From contig NC_080673.1 in assembly GCF_030445035.2 (NCBI RefSeq), forward strand, positions 40,048,365-40,112,364: a stretch of 64,000 nucleotides of DNA, written 5' to 3'. Origin of the DNA: Dasypus novemcinctus (taxonomy: Eukaryota > Chordata > Mammalia > Cingulata > Dasypodidae). Made by a program: the position numbers and the translations under genes. Shown one piece after another: positions 10,590 through 19,640 of the stretch (position 1 is the stretch's first letter; the number at the start of each line of letters is the position of its first letter). The notes under the pieces were generated by a model. It searched no databases. It saw nothing but the letters and a program-made list of their open reading frames with translations, and was not told the DNA's origin.

Positions 10590-11640
10590 CCTGATGTGTA
10601 ACTGGGAGTAGCATCCAGATGATTTATAGAACTGTAACTCAATAAGAAAAAGATAAAAAAAAAACAAAACAGTAGAAGAGCTGGCAAAGGATATTCAGGG
10701 AAGAGGAAACCCAAAGAGCCCATAAAAACACAAAAAGGTGCTCAATCTTGTTTGTAATCTGGGGAATGCAAATTTAAACCATGAGAAACCATTTCACACC
10801 CTTTAGATTAGAAAATGTAAAAGTTTGACATTTCCAAGTACTGCAAGGATGTGGAGGAAGGGAAGTCTCACACTGCAGCGGTGAAAACTGGTACCCTCTG
10901 GGAGCGAGTGGGCAACATTTGGTTAAGCTGGAGACCCCACCCCGCAGCAAGACCACTCGCAGGTATGTACCTGAGATGAACGCTTGCCCCTCTGCCCGAG
11001 GAGGCAGAAACGTTCCCAACAGCCTTGTTTACAGGGGGGAAAGGGCAAACGTCCGAAACGTACAGCACTAAGAAAATGGAAAAAAAAGTTGCAGTGTATT
11101 TGTACAATGGAAAACTATTTAGTAATTAAAATGAATAAACTTGAGAGGGGGTCTGGAGGAAGGCTTCCGGGTCCTGGTAAGAGTCTCTCCTTTATTTTTT
11201 TGACTCTAGCTGATGGTTACATGGGTGTGACGACCTTGTAAAAAATTCCTTGAGCTGTATCTTGAAGATTTTCTTTTCTTTTTTTTATCAAAGAAGTTGT
11301 GGGTTTCCAGAAAAACCATGCATCAAATACACGGTTCCCATATACTCCTCTGTCATCACCACCTTGCATGGGTGTGGTACCTTGATGACTTGTGAACCTT
11401 ACTATATGAATATTACAATTAAATTAAGAAGTATTCAAAAAATGAATGGAAGTGAACTGCATGTATCAGCATAGATCGATCTGAAAAATATAGGATTAAA
11501 AAAAACCCACTTTGCTGAAGGCTACATATAGTATAATATCATTTATATAAAGCTAAACTTAACAATTTGGTTGGTTGTTAATGGAAATACATAGATATGG
11601 TAAAAGTATAAAATCATACATGGGGGGTACAGGGGGAGCA
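10590..11640 (+). mobile_element. Old L1 3' end (ORF2 end plus 3' UTR)
   Basis: L1 ORF2 C-terminal signatures in order: 'aatgcaaatttaaaccatgag', 'gatgtggaggaag', 'tttggttaagctgg', 'gtattttgtac'-like region, 'aatgaataaac'. Another L1 tail fragment (antisense, about 11,262-11,395) interrupts it; the tail resumes near 11,400. No coding capacity. Confidence 0.65.
11262..11395 (-). mobile_element. Short antisense L1 3' UTR fragment
   Basis: Starts with a T-rich run and continues 'agaagttgtgggtttccag', 'aaccatgcatcaaatacacgg' and 'cccatatactcc', as in antisense xenarthran L1 3' UTRs. A heavily 5'-truncated insertion into the surrounding L1 tail. Confidence 0.55.
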
Positions 11641-11883
11641 GAAAGGGCCACATGCAAAAGTATACCTGTATAGACTTCTTTCTTCAGCTGGGAGGCAGAT
11701 ACAGGGTTATATCATATGATTATCCATATTTTCTTATGAGTAAACTATTTTATAAAAAATCAAAAAACATTATCTCCCTCTCTCTCACTCTGGTTTTCTG
11801 GTTCCATCCCTTTCGAGGATTCTCAAAGATAATGTCTAAAGCTGAGAAGTCCTACCTGCCTGTTTTTCTCATCCCACGGGGAG

Positions 11884-12085
11884 GTAATGGTTAAGAACTT
11901 AGGCTCTGGAGCCAGACCGCCTGGGCTGAAATCTCAGTTCTACTGTTCGCTAGCTGTGTGACCCTGGGCAAGTGATTTAACCTCTCTGTGTCTCAGTTTC
12001 CTCACCTGTAAAATGGGGATTATAATTACACCCACCCAATAGGATTATTGATCAGATTAAATGAATTGAAATGCTGAGTGTTGTA
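11884..12085 (+). repeat. MIR, near full length
   Basis: Clear MIR: 'ggttaagaacttaggctctggagccagac', 'gctagctgtgtgaccctgggcaag', 'cctctctgtgtctcagtttcctc', 'gtaaaatggggatta', then the core/tail 'ggattattgatcagattaaatga'. An old tRNA-derived SINE present in all mammals. Confidence 0.95.
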
Positions 12086-13118
12086 TAGGCCGTATCTATC
12101 AACTCTTACGATGAGCTTTCCAGGTCAAAGCCTTCTCCGTTAACCTTCATTTCACTCCTAGCATTGCAATTCCACCCTTTCATCCCTCCTCTTAACATAA
12201 GGCACAGAAACAGGATAAAAGGGGAGCATTCCCGCTTTCTGACTATTTTTTTCTTGGTCAATCCCAAGTGAAAGACCCATTTCTCTCTTGCTCCACTTCT
12301 TAATCTGCCTGTCACTCTAAAAGCCAGTGTTGTCACTTTTAGCCTTCTTCTCAGGCCTCAAGTCATTCTGTGTCGGCGTTTGCTGACCTCTTGCTTCAGG
12401 TGCCATTAGTTGTTTAAATTTACTTGAAAACACGTGGTGTTTTAAATGCTCTTAAATAGTTGCCCACATTAGGAATTAGGAGACTGCATATTCAAACCTG
12501 CACATTCTCTTCTCTTGAAAAAACTGGGAGATCTAGCACTACTGGGCCCATATCTCCACGTGGTGGCTGCCGATTTGGACCGAATGAGGCTTCGGCCTTA
12601 CCCAGGGTGCCGCCCTGGGGGCAGGGGCAGAGGCGCCCGGTGAAGGCAGCACGGGGCGCTGAACTCTTCCCTGGGCTCCACTCACCAAGCTGCTCCCCTG
12701 ACGTGGAGGTGCACCTGCCAGGAGGAAGGCCCCCTTACCCTACATGACGCAGAGATGGCATCTAGCTGGAGGTGACCCTTTTCTGTCACCCGGGCTGCCC
12801 TGGGCATTCGAGTTAACCAGTGCCTCCGGGGCTAGAGGGGCACACCCTCCGTTATAGTGCAAATACGTTCTGGGTTCCTCCCCTCATCTTTAAAGTTTAA
12901 GGTACTGTGAGAAAAACCCCTGAAGTTGACTTTCTCGTTGTGTAGAAAATATTTCATTAAAGTGAAATCTTTCATCTGGATTTCCCTGGAGAGGTGAACT
13001 ATTTGTGACCAGGACAGGCTGGTACTTCTGTGGCACCTGTGCCAGCACCCTGCCTCCCACACCTGGGCAGCCAGTCCTAATCACGCTGAGATGACCTCCC
13101 AGCGGCTCGGAGGCGAGC
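12086..13118. other. Unassigned sequence
   Basis: GC-richer between about 12,540 and 12,760, with an 85-95-codon frame and several CpGs but no domain-like pattern. No repeat family recognised. Confidence 0.3.
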
Positions 13119-13126
13119 CTGCAGAG

Positions 13127-13329
13127 CAGGGGTTCTTAACCCCATGGACCCTTTTGCCAGTCAGGTGAAAGGAATACTATTGTAATTGTTTATTGTATAC
13201 ATGCCATAAGTGAAGGAAATGCTAGGTTTCAGTTAGAGGTCAGAGAAAATAAAGATAATAAGTTGATTATTTTCAATTCAAGCTCACGGACTCCGCAGGG
13301 GTCCGTGGACCCCTAGTTAGGAACCCCTG
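13127..13329 (+). mobile_element. Non-autonomous hAT (Charlie-type) DNA transposon, complete ends
   Basis: Terminal inverted repeats 'caggggttcttaacc' and 'gttaggaacccctg' bound a 203-bp element. The 8-bp target duplication is CTGCAGAG at 13,119-13,126 and CTGTAGAG at 13,330-13,337 (7 of 8 match), as expected for hAT. The inner block 'gaaggaaatgctaggtttcagttagaggtcagagaaaat' (positions 13,214-13,252) recurs, in opposite orientation, in the copy at 18,900-19,079. It encodes no transposase. Confidence 0.9.
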
Positions 13330-13415
13330 CTGTAGAGGACAGAGGTGTGGTGCAGGAAGGGGCTGGAGCAGGGGGTAGCCGACCGCTGGGCCCCACAGGA
13401 AGACAGCTGCTGGCG

Positions 13416-13799
13416 GGATGGTCAGGATTATGTGTCAGCCTGGCTGCACTATGGTACCTGGTTACTCAGTCAGAGCTACTCTGGGTGCTGCTCTGGAGGT
13501 TTTCTGTGGATGTGGCTAGCATCTATAATTCGTTGTCTTTAAGCAAAGATTCCCCTCCATAATGCGAGTGGGTCTCATCCAATCAGTTGAAGGTGTTGGG
13601 AGCAAACAGATTTCACCGAGAAGAAGAAACTGCCTCAAGACTGCAGCAGGAGCTGCTGCCCCAGAGCTGCTGCCAGCCTCCCTACCCGTGTCAGGCTGGC
13701 CAGCCCTCGCAGTCACTAAGCCAATTCCTTGAAATCTCTCCCTCCGCCCGCCCCCGTTCTACTGGTTCTGTTTCTCCGAAGTGACCCCTGAGTGATACA
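13416..13799 (+). mobile_element. MLT2-like (ERVL) LTR
   Basis: Shows the MLT2 order: 'atggtcaggattatgtgtc', 'ccctccataatgcgagtggg', 'tcatccaatcagttgaagg', 'ctgcctcaagactgcagc', 'gccaattccttgaaatctc', 'actggttctgtttctccg', ending near 'gagtgatacag'. The same family lies antisense at 34,027-34,464. Confidence 0.85.
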
Positions 13800-13913
13800 G
13801 CTCTGACTTTCCATGAGATGTTGGTAACAGCTGAAATTTCTTCATATTGTGTAATTGTATAAGTCTGATCCTAATCTGATTGGGTGATAAAAAGTCTTAA
13901 AACAAAGGGCCTG

Positions 13914-13992
13914 GGAAATAGATGTAGCTCAAGTGGTTGAGCGCTGCTTCCCATATACCAGGTCTGGGGCTTGATCCCCAGTATCTCCTAAA
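13914..13992 (+). mobile_element. Short tRNA-like SINE (first of a tandem pair)
   Basis: Head-only DAS-type unit: 'tagctcaagtggttgagcg', 'cttcccatataccaggtc', a B-box-like 'gcttgatcccc' and an A-rich tail. The next copy starts about 30 bp further on in the same orientation. Confidence 0.8.
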
Positions 13993-14020
13993 AACAAAAA
14001 CAAACACGAAAAATCCAAAT

Positions 14021-14099
14021 GGGGGGACCCCTGTAGCTCGGTGGTTGAGTTCCGGCTTCCCACATACAAGGTTCCAGGTTCAATTCTCGAGCCCGGTAC
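14021..14099 (+). mobile_element. Short tRNA-like SINE (second of a tandem pair)
   Basis: 'tagctcggtggttgagttc', 'cttcccacatacaaggttcc', then B-box-like GGTTCAATTCT and a poly-A tail. Differs clearly from its neighbour, so this looks like two insertions (the second into the A-tail of the first) rather than a local duplication. Confidence 0.8.
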
Positions 14100-14119
14100 A
14101 TTAAAAAAAGACAAAAAAC

Positions 14120-15555
14120 AAAGAAACCAAACAAACGGCCTAAATGGCATTTTTGGGAGCAGAAAAGATAAAAATTTTAAAACTGACTTCAAGATCATCC
14201 TACTCAGCAGGTGATTTGGGGGAGAGGGGACACCTAGGGGATGGCGGGAGCAGCCCTGGCAAGGAAAGGAAAACGAGCCCAAGTTCTCAGCAGGGCCCGG
14301 CCTGCAGGGGGCTCGGGCTTCCAAAGACACCGCCTCTTTCTCCAACAGTGGGATCGTTCCTGGCTCTCCGTTTGGCATTTTGTTTCTGAGAAGGGCACTT
14401 CTTTCTTGACTATTTCCTTGTTTGGAAGCTCAGATCTTGAAAGCTGCCACTCTAAACTCTAGGGCAGCGGTTCCTAATCAAAACGTCAGAGCGAGCTGCC
14501 GATGCCCAGGGGACGGTGGTCCTATTTATTTGGTCCACAGGCTACGTTTGGGGGGTACGTGGGCTCAAGAGCCCCGCGAAGTCACTCCCGAGCTCCCACC
14601 GCCCCGCACCGCGTCACCAACACGCGTTGGCCCAAGTTCGATGCAGACCAGAGCCCTCTCCACGCCCTTGTGGGTGCTTTCTTACCGAGCCTTCCGTGCT
14701 TTCCCTGGGACTTTGTAAATTGCGGGGAAGGGAGGCTACTGGGGTGGGCTTTGCAAGGGTTTAAGGTGGCGTCCATACTTCAGTCTCTTTTACTTTCAAG
14801 TGTCAGGTTTACCTTCCTTTCAAAGAAAGAAGCGCAAACCCAGTTATCAGATTTCTGCCCAGGATTGAATACACACCGAGGGGCTGCCAAGTTTGAGGGC
14901 GGGGAGTGAGCGGCAGGCTGAGGTGAGCAGCGCGGGCAGGAGTGGAGGATGGGTGCTGCGTAAAACCCTCCCCTCCGCAGAGGGTGGCAGAGAGGACTGC
15001 TGTGTAAGGTGCACGTGTTGGGCCTGCAGAGCCGGTCACTTCTCATTGTCGTTTCAAAGGGGAAGTGAAGGAAAAATTAAGGAGAACAATTATTATTATT
15101 TATCTTTCTGAAAGTATAGGTGGGAAAATAGTACCTAAGGGAGAAAGACATTGCAAGTCTGATGACATCCATTCTACTTAGCGAATGGACACAAAAATTA
15201 ACGAAAGCAATCAAGTGTCAGCAGTTCTGAACTACTTTGACCCAGACTCAGTTTCCCACGCGAACCTATTCTCGAAAAGAAAAGGAGCTTATTTCCATTC
15301 TTACGTGTGTTTGTGGCAGAGACATTACTGCTCACTGACTATCCATGTGCACTCCCACAATTCTTAGAACCCTTGCAGTTAGCTGAGGACACGGTGCTGG
15401 GAGCAGAGGTGACGGATTATGTCCGCGCAATGCACACTCTGCCGCTGCCGCGGTGAGCAGCCGTGCTCTGTCAGCCTGGAGCCCCGCGTGACCACATGGA
15501 GCCGAGGCCTCCCCGTCTGCCAATCCACCTTGAAGGGAGCATGAATGAGGAAGAA
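14120..15555. other. Unassigned sequence with a CpG-rich patch
   Basis: No repeat family recognised. From about 14,490 to 14,640 CpGs cluster (for example 'ccccgcgaag', 'cgccccgcaccgcgtcacc', 'aacacgcgttgg'), and a second small cluster is at 15,415-15,520. Several overlapping frames (98 and 135 codons) cover the first patch without a domain or consistent frame. Too short for a typical CpG island. Confidence 0.35.
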
Positions 15556-15574
15556 AATGATGGCAATGAGCACT

Positions 15575-15650
15575 GAGCGTTGGGGCATAATCTGAAACTG
15601 TATGATCTGGAGCAAGTGGTTTAACCTAGGCATAACCCAGCCTATGCTGA
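15575..15650 (+). repeat. MIR fragment (weak)
   Basis: 'gtatgatctggagcaagtggtttaacc' parallels the MIR phrase 'tgaccttgggcaagttacttaacc'. Little else is preserved. Confidence 0.35.
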
Positions 15651-16005
15651 TTAAAACAAAAACCATATTTGCCAATAAACATACATACTTGAATATAGTA
15701 CACTTTCCCCACACACATTTCTCAAATTAAAAAAAAACAACTGTCCCATCTTTCAGGTCCTTTCGTCACTTTGTCACACTCCAGCTGTGTGAGGGGCTAT
15801 TGCCTCAGAGGCACACGAGGGCACCTGGGCCCGCATCCCCTGGCCATCCAACTGTCGTCTATGGCACTGGTGTCCCTGCAGGCTCACAGGCCTGGAGATG
15901 CAATGAGCCCTCTGCTGGCTGCTAGTGAGTCCCTTGAGGGGGTATTTCTCCTACAGACCAGCACCCTGGCCGCCAGAGCCTATGGCATGAGAAGAATGTT
16001 TGGAG

Positions 16006-16436
16006 GGGAGCGGACTTGGCCCAGCGGTTAGGGCGTCCGTCTACCACATGGGAGGTCCGCGGTTCAAACCCCGGGCCTCCTTGACCCATGTGCCGCTGGC
16101 CCACGTGCAGCGCTGATGCGTACAAGGAGTGCCATGCCTCGCAGGGGTGTCCCCCCGTGTGGGGGAGCCCCACGCGCAAGGAGTGCGCCCGGTAAGGAGA
16201 GCCGCCCAGCATGAAAGGAAGTGCAGCCTGCCCAGGAATGGCGCCGCCCACACGGAGAGCTGACGCAGCAAGATGACACAACAAAAAGAAACACAGATTC
16301 CCATGCCGCTGACAACAACAGAAGCGGACAAAAAGAACAACATGCAGCAAATGGACACAGAGAACAACTGGGGCGTGGGGGCGGGGGAGGGGAGAGAAAT
16401 AAATAAAATAAATCTGAAAAAAAAAAAAAGAAAAGG
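16006..16436 (+). mobile_element. DAS SINE, full-length, with target duplication
   Basis: tRNA-like head ('cttggcccagcggttagggc', B-box GGTTCAAACCC), full body including 'aatggcgccgcccacacgg', 'agctgacgcagcaagatgac', 'caacagaagcggacaaaa', then G-rich and (AAAT)n tail and poly-A. The direct repeat ATGTTTGGAG at 15,996-16,005 and 16,437-16,446 is the target-site duplication, so both insertion boundaries are known. Antisense frames of 100-145 codons across it are shadows of the SINE. Confidence 0.97.
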
Positions 16437-16446
16437 ATGTTTGGAG

Positions 16447-16864
16447 TCCCTGGTTGAAGCAGCCTGAGGTTCCTGGGGGTTCTGGTCTCAGCTGAAGTCA
16501 TTGAGAATCAGATTTACAGGTGATCCTCCAAAGAAAAGGTGAGGGCAGATGTCAGAATTTGACTCTTCCTTAATAAAGTCATGACTACAAAACTGTTAGA
16601 CCTGATAGGAGGCTAAAGGGAAGCTGGTTTCCTGTGCTGGGTGGGACTTGGTGGGCTTGTAATTCTTTACCCTCATAACAGAGGCTCAACCTTCTTCTCT
16701 AATTAAAGCAGGGAAGTAGTCACTGATTGCGCCACCCAAGGACGAACGATGCCCAAGGTCCTTTATGCATTTGTACCTTTGGCTAATTCCTTGCGGCAGA
16801 GAGTGCTCATTGACCCCTGATAATCTGTTCTCCCCTTCTTGTTTCACAATGGAGTCAGTTTGTA
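16447..16864. other. Unassigned sequence
   Basis: No repeat or exon recognised. Confidence 0.3.
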
Positions 16865-17290
16865 GCTGGGTACAAGGCTTTCCAGCATAAAGACCACATT
16901 TTCTAGCCTGTCCTTGCAGTTAGGTGGTACATTGAAACTAAGTTTTGGCCAATGGATTGCAGCAGGAAATGTTGTGTGAGACTTTTGAGAAGCAAACTTC
17001 AAGGGTGGAATCTGCTCTTCTTATCTCCCTATTCTTACCTGCTGACTAAAATCCATACATAATGGCTGGAGCACAGGCAACCATCTTGAATCACTGAGGT
17101 ATAAGCCTTGTGCTGAGGGTGATGGAACAGGGAGAAAAGAAGCCTGGGTCCCTGAAGCATCCTACCAGCCGTAGACTACCTGCCTTTAATCTTCTTTTAC
17201 ATGAGCCCCCGGCTATTTTGGGTTTTCTGCCAGGTACAGTCTATTGATTCACTCCTCATTCCTATTGTAATCACTCTGAATTGTGACCTT
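16865..17290 (+). repeat. Ancient dispersed repeat (longer copy)
   Basis: Contains 'agttttggccaatggattgc', 'gaaatgttgtgtgag', 'taatggctggagcacaggcaaccatcttg', 'gcctgggtccctgaagcatc', 'agactacctgccttt' and 'ttacatgagc', a fixed order seen in a widespread mammalian repeat whose name I cannot recall safely. Shares its core with 3230-3495. Confidence 0.6.
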
Positions 17291-18206
17291 GCCTGACCTG
17301 AGGTTTTTTTGCCTCCAGACCTACCTAAAACAGCCTGCCTGATTATCCCCATTTAGAGTCAGAGAAAGCAAAGAGAATACATGTGAGGGAAAACGTTCTG
17401 GTTCTTCCTTGAATGAGAAATGAAGCAAAACTACAAAAGTTATTTTAAATAACTTTAAAACTGGGCCTGTTATGCCTCTGTCACCCATTTGTTTAGTTGC
17501 CTGAACTGCCTAATTGTGCAGTTTCAGTTCCAAAAGAGAAGAATGTGTCCAGATCACATGCAATGGCTGCTCTGTGGCACTAATCACCCACCTGCACTTG
17601 TGTGTGCACTTGCTTTGTATCACAGGGTCCGATATCCCCAACCACACAGTAAACTAGCCTGAAGCCTGGGACGGCATCTAAGGCGTGTGCTGTGTCCTGC
17701 AGAGAGCCAGGTACGTGGGCTTCCTGCTGTCAGGGTGTTCCCAGGGACTGTGCACGTAAGACTTTTACCAGAAGTGCTTCAAGTGTGCCAACCATCTGCA
17801 CATTTATTTAGACAAAGTTTCAAGGCTCACTTTGTCTCCCTGCTTTGCTTTCCTTCCCCTGATTTACTCAAAGAAAATCCTAATAACCTTGAGAATTTCT
17901 TTTCAAAGTAATCTTTCAGGACTTTCTTCTCTGTTTGGAGAATTGGATGCAAATAATTTTTCACTTGCAAATTCCTGGCAGATGGATGCTTCTAGCAGAA
18001 GCTTCTGTGTCCCTTTACCTTCGCCTGTTTAGACTACTTCAGGGAGACAGCTTCATGCTTTAAAAACAAAACACGTTCATTTTGAAAGCACCAGTCTTAA
18101 AGTTGCCTTCATCATGATTATCCTATACAACTGTCATTGGAATTGCTTTAAAGTAATAATCTACTGGCATAAACACACTTTAACCAATGCGTACAGTGTT
18201 TATAGG
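17291..18206. other. Unassigned sequence
   Basis: No recognisable repeat or coding exon. The short frames at 17,687-18,032 overlap in different phases and show no motif. Confidence 0.3.
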
Positions 18207-18211
18207 CTATC

Positions 18212-18634
18212 TGTGGTGGTTTGGAGTGATGTATATCAGAAAAATATGTTCTTTAACTTTAATCCATTCCCATGGGTGCGACTCCTGTAAATAGGACCTT
18301 GGATGAGATTACTGCAGTTAAGGTGTGGCCCGAGTGAATTAGGAGCGTCTTAACCCTAAAGGCCTGCTAGTGAACGCAGCAGAGGGAGTCAGCCCCGGGG
18401 ACAGCTAGCAGCAGCTGGAAGTCAGCACACACAGCCCAGAAGGGAAAGCAGGAGAAGCCGCCAGGCGCATTGCCGGGGGTGGGGGTCCAGGGAACCCCCG
18501 GATTCTCTGCCAGCCAGAAGACACGACCCCTGGTGGAGGCCAGCTTTCTGACCTCTGAACCCGTGAGCCAATAAATCCCTATTGTTCAGCCAACCCATTG
18601 CATGTTATTTTTTAGGAGCTAGGAAACGAAAACA
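18212..18634 (+). mobile_element. Complete solo LTR, family A (MaLR/ERVL-like)
   Basis: Starts TGTGGTGGTTTGG and ends AAAACA, with a perfect 5-bp target duplication CTATC at 18,207-18,211 and 18,635-18,639. Contains AATAAA near 18,570 followed by 'gttcagccaacccattgcatg', the 3' signature of the family. Five-base duplications and TG...CA ends are typical of ERVL/MaLR. A solo LTR forms by recombination between the two LTRs of a provirus. Confidence 0.88.
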
Positions 18635-18899
18635 CTATCTTACAGTTTTTCTTCAGTGATTTTACTTTTTTTAAAATGCTTCCTGCAAGGAAATGATCAT
18701 ATTTTGCTATTTCTTCACTTAGATTTTTTTAACATGTACTGTCAGACTCCTCAGACGTATGCTTTAATCTTACAACATATAACTGAAACAGAAATTAAGT
18801 CAGTGCTTCCGAAACAAACCTTTCTGCTTCAAAGATCAGGCAATTTTAACTGTTTCACAGTTTACACGTGTGGTAGAGCCTCCTGAATAGACAGTAGAG

Positions 18900-19079
18900 C
18901 AGGGGTTCTTAGCCAGGGGTCCAGGGACCCCCAAGGGGTCTGCAGAAAGATTTCTCTGACCTCTAATTGATATCTAGCATTTCCTTCATGTGTGAATGTA
19001 TGCAAAAAATAAATTACAGTAGTATTCATTTCACCTGACCAGCAAAGGAGTCTGGAACAAAAAAGTTTAGGAACTCCTG
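18900..19079 (-). mobile_element. Non-autonomous hAT element, second copy
   Basis: Ends 'caggggttcttagcc' and 'gtttaggaactcctg' form terminal inverted repeats. The inner block ('tctgacctctaattgatatctagcatttccttc', 18,955-18,987) is the reverse complement of that in 13,127-13,329. Flanking 8-mers CAGTAGAG and CAACAGAG match at 6 of 8 positions. The minus-strand frame at 18,862-19,161 is an accident. Confidence 0.85.
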
Positions 19080-19087
19080 CAACAGAG

Positions 19088-19640
19088 AGTTCTGTAACTG
19101 TCGGCTTGAGACTTCTCAGGGTATTTGGGAAGAAGTTCTCAAAGAAAATCAGCAGCAGCAACAGTCCTTATTCCAAACTGTTCTTTCCCCACACGGAGAC
19201 CTCCAGTTTCCAAGGTGGAGGCATTAGCCTAGGGGTTTGAATGCAGTTGGTCAATGATAAACCTGGTGAGCTTGCTGAGGCAGGCTGTGGAGCATGTTTT
19301 AATTTTTGCAGTTCCACATCAACTAATGTGGAGAATTTTTATAAGAAAATAATCTAATTAAAGGTGGAAGGAAGGCAACAAAATAAAACACGCCCAAAAA
19401 ACAAAAAACAAAAACTAGAGCCAGGATTCCCTTCACCTCACTTGAGGCAATAATCGGCATCAGTGCCAGCACTAGAAAGTGCCTGGTCAGAGGCAGACGT
19501 AAACCCTAGAGGCAGACGTAAACCCTAGACCTGAGGGGGCTTGGGAGCACTGGCTGTTCTCAGTGCTGCTTCCCCATTTTATTCCAGCCACAGTCACTGA
19601 AGACAATGTTTCAAGTTCAGGCAGTGAAATTCCTCCCATG
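19088..19640. other. Unassigned sequence with an 18-bp tandem duplication
   Basis: No family recognised. At 19,491-19,527 the unit 'aggcagacgtaaaccct' plus 'ag' is present twice in tandem with identical copies, indicating a recent local slippage or duplication. Confidence 0.4.

Noticed and set aside
15922-16501. Overlapping 100-145-codon minus-strand frames
   Set aside because: They are translations of the antisense strand of a DAS SINE; the same pattern appears at 5596-6022 and 60,895-61,226.
17687-17765. Small exon flanked by AG and GT
   Set aside because: The dinucleotides are expected by chance, and there is no coding-like frame or second exon nearby.
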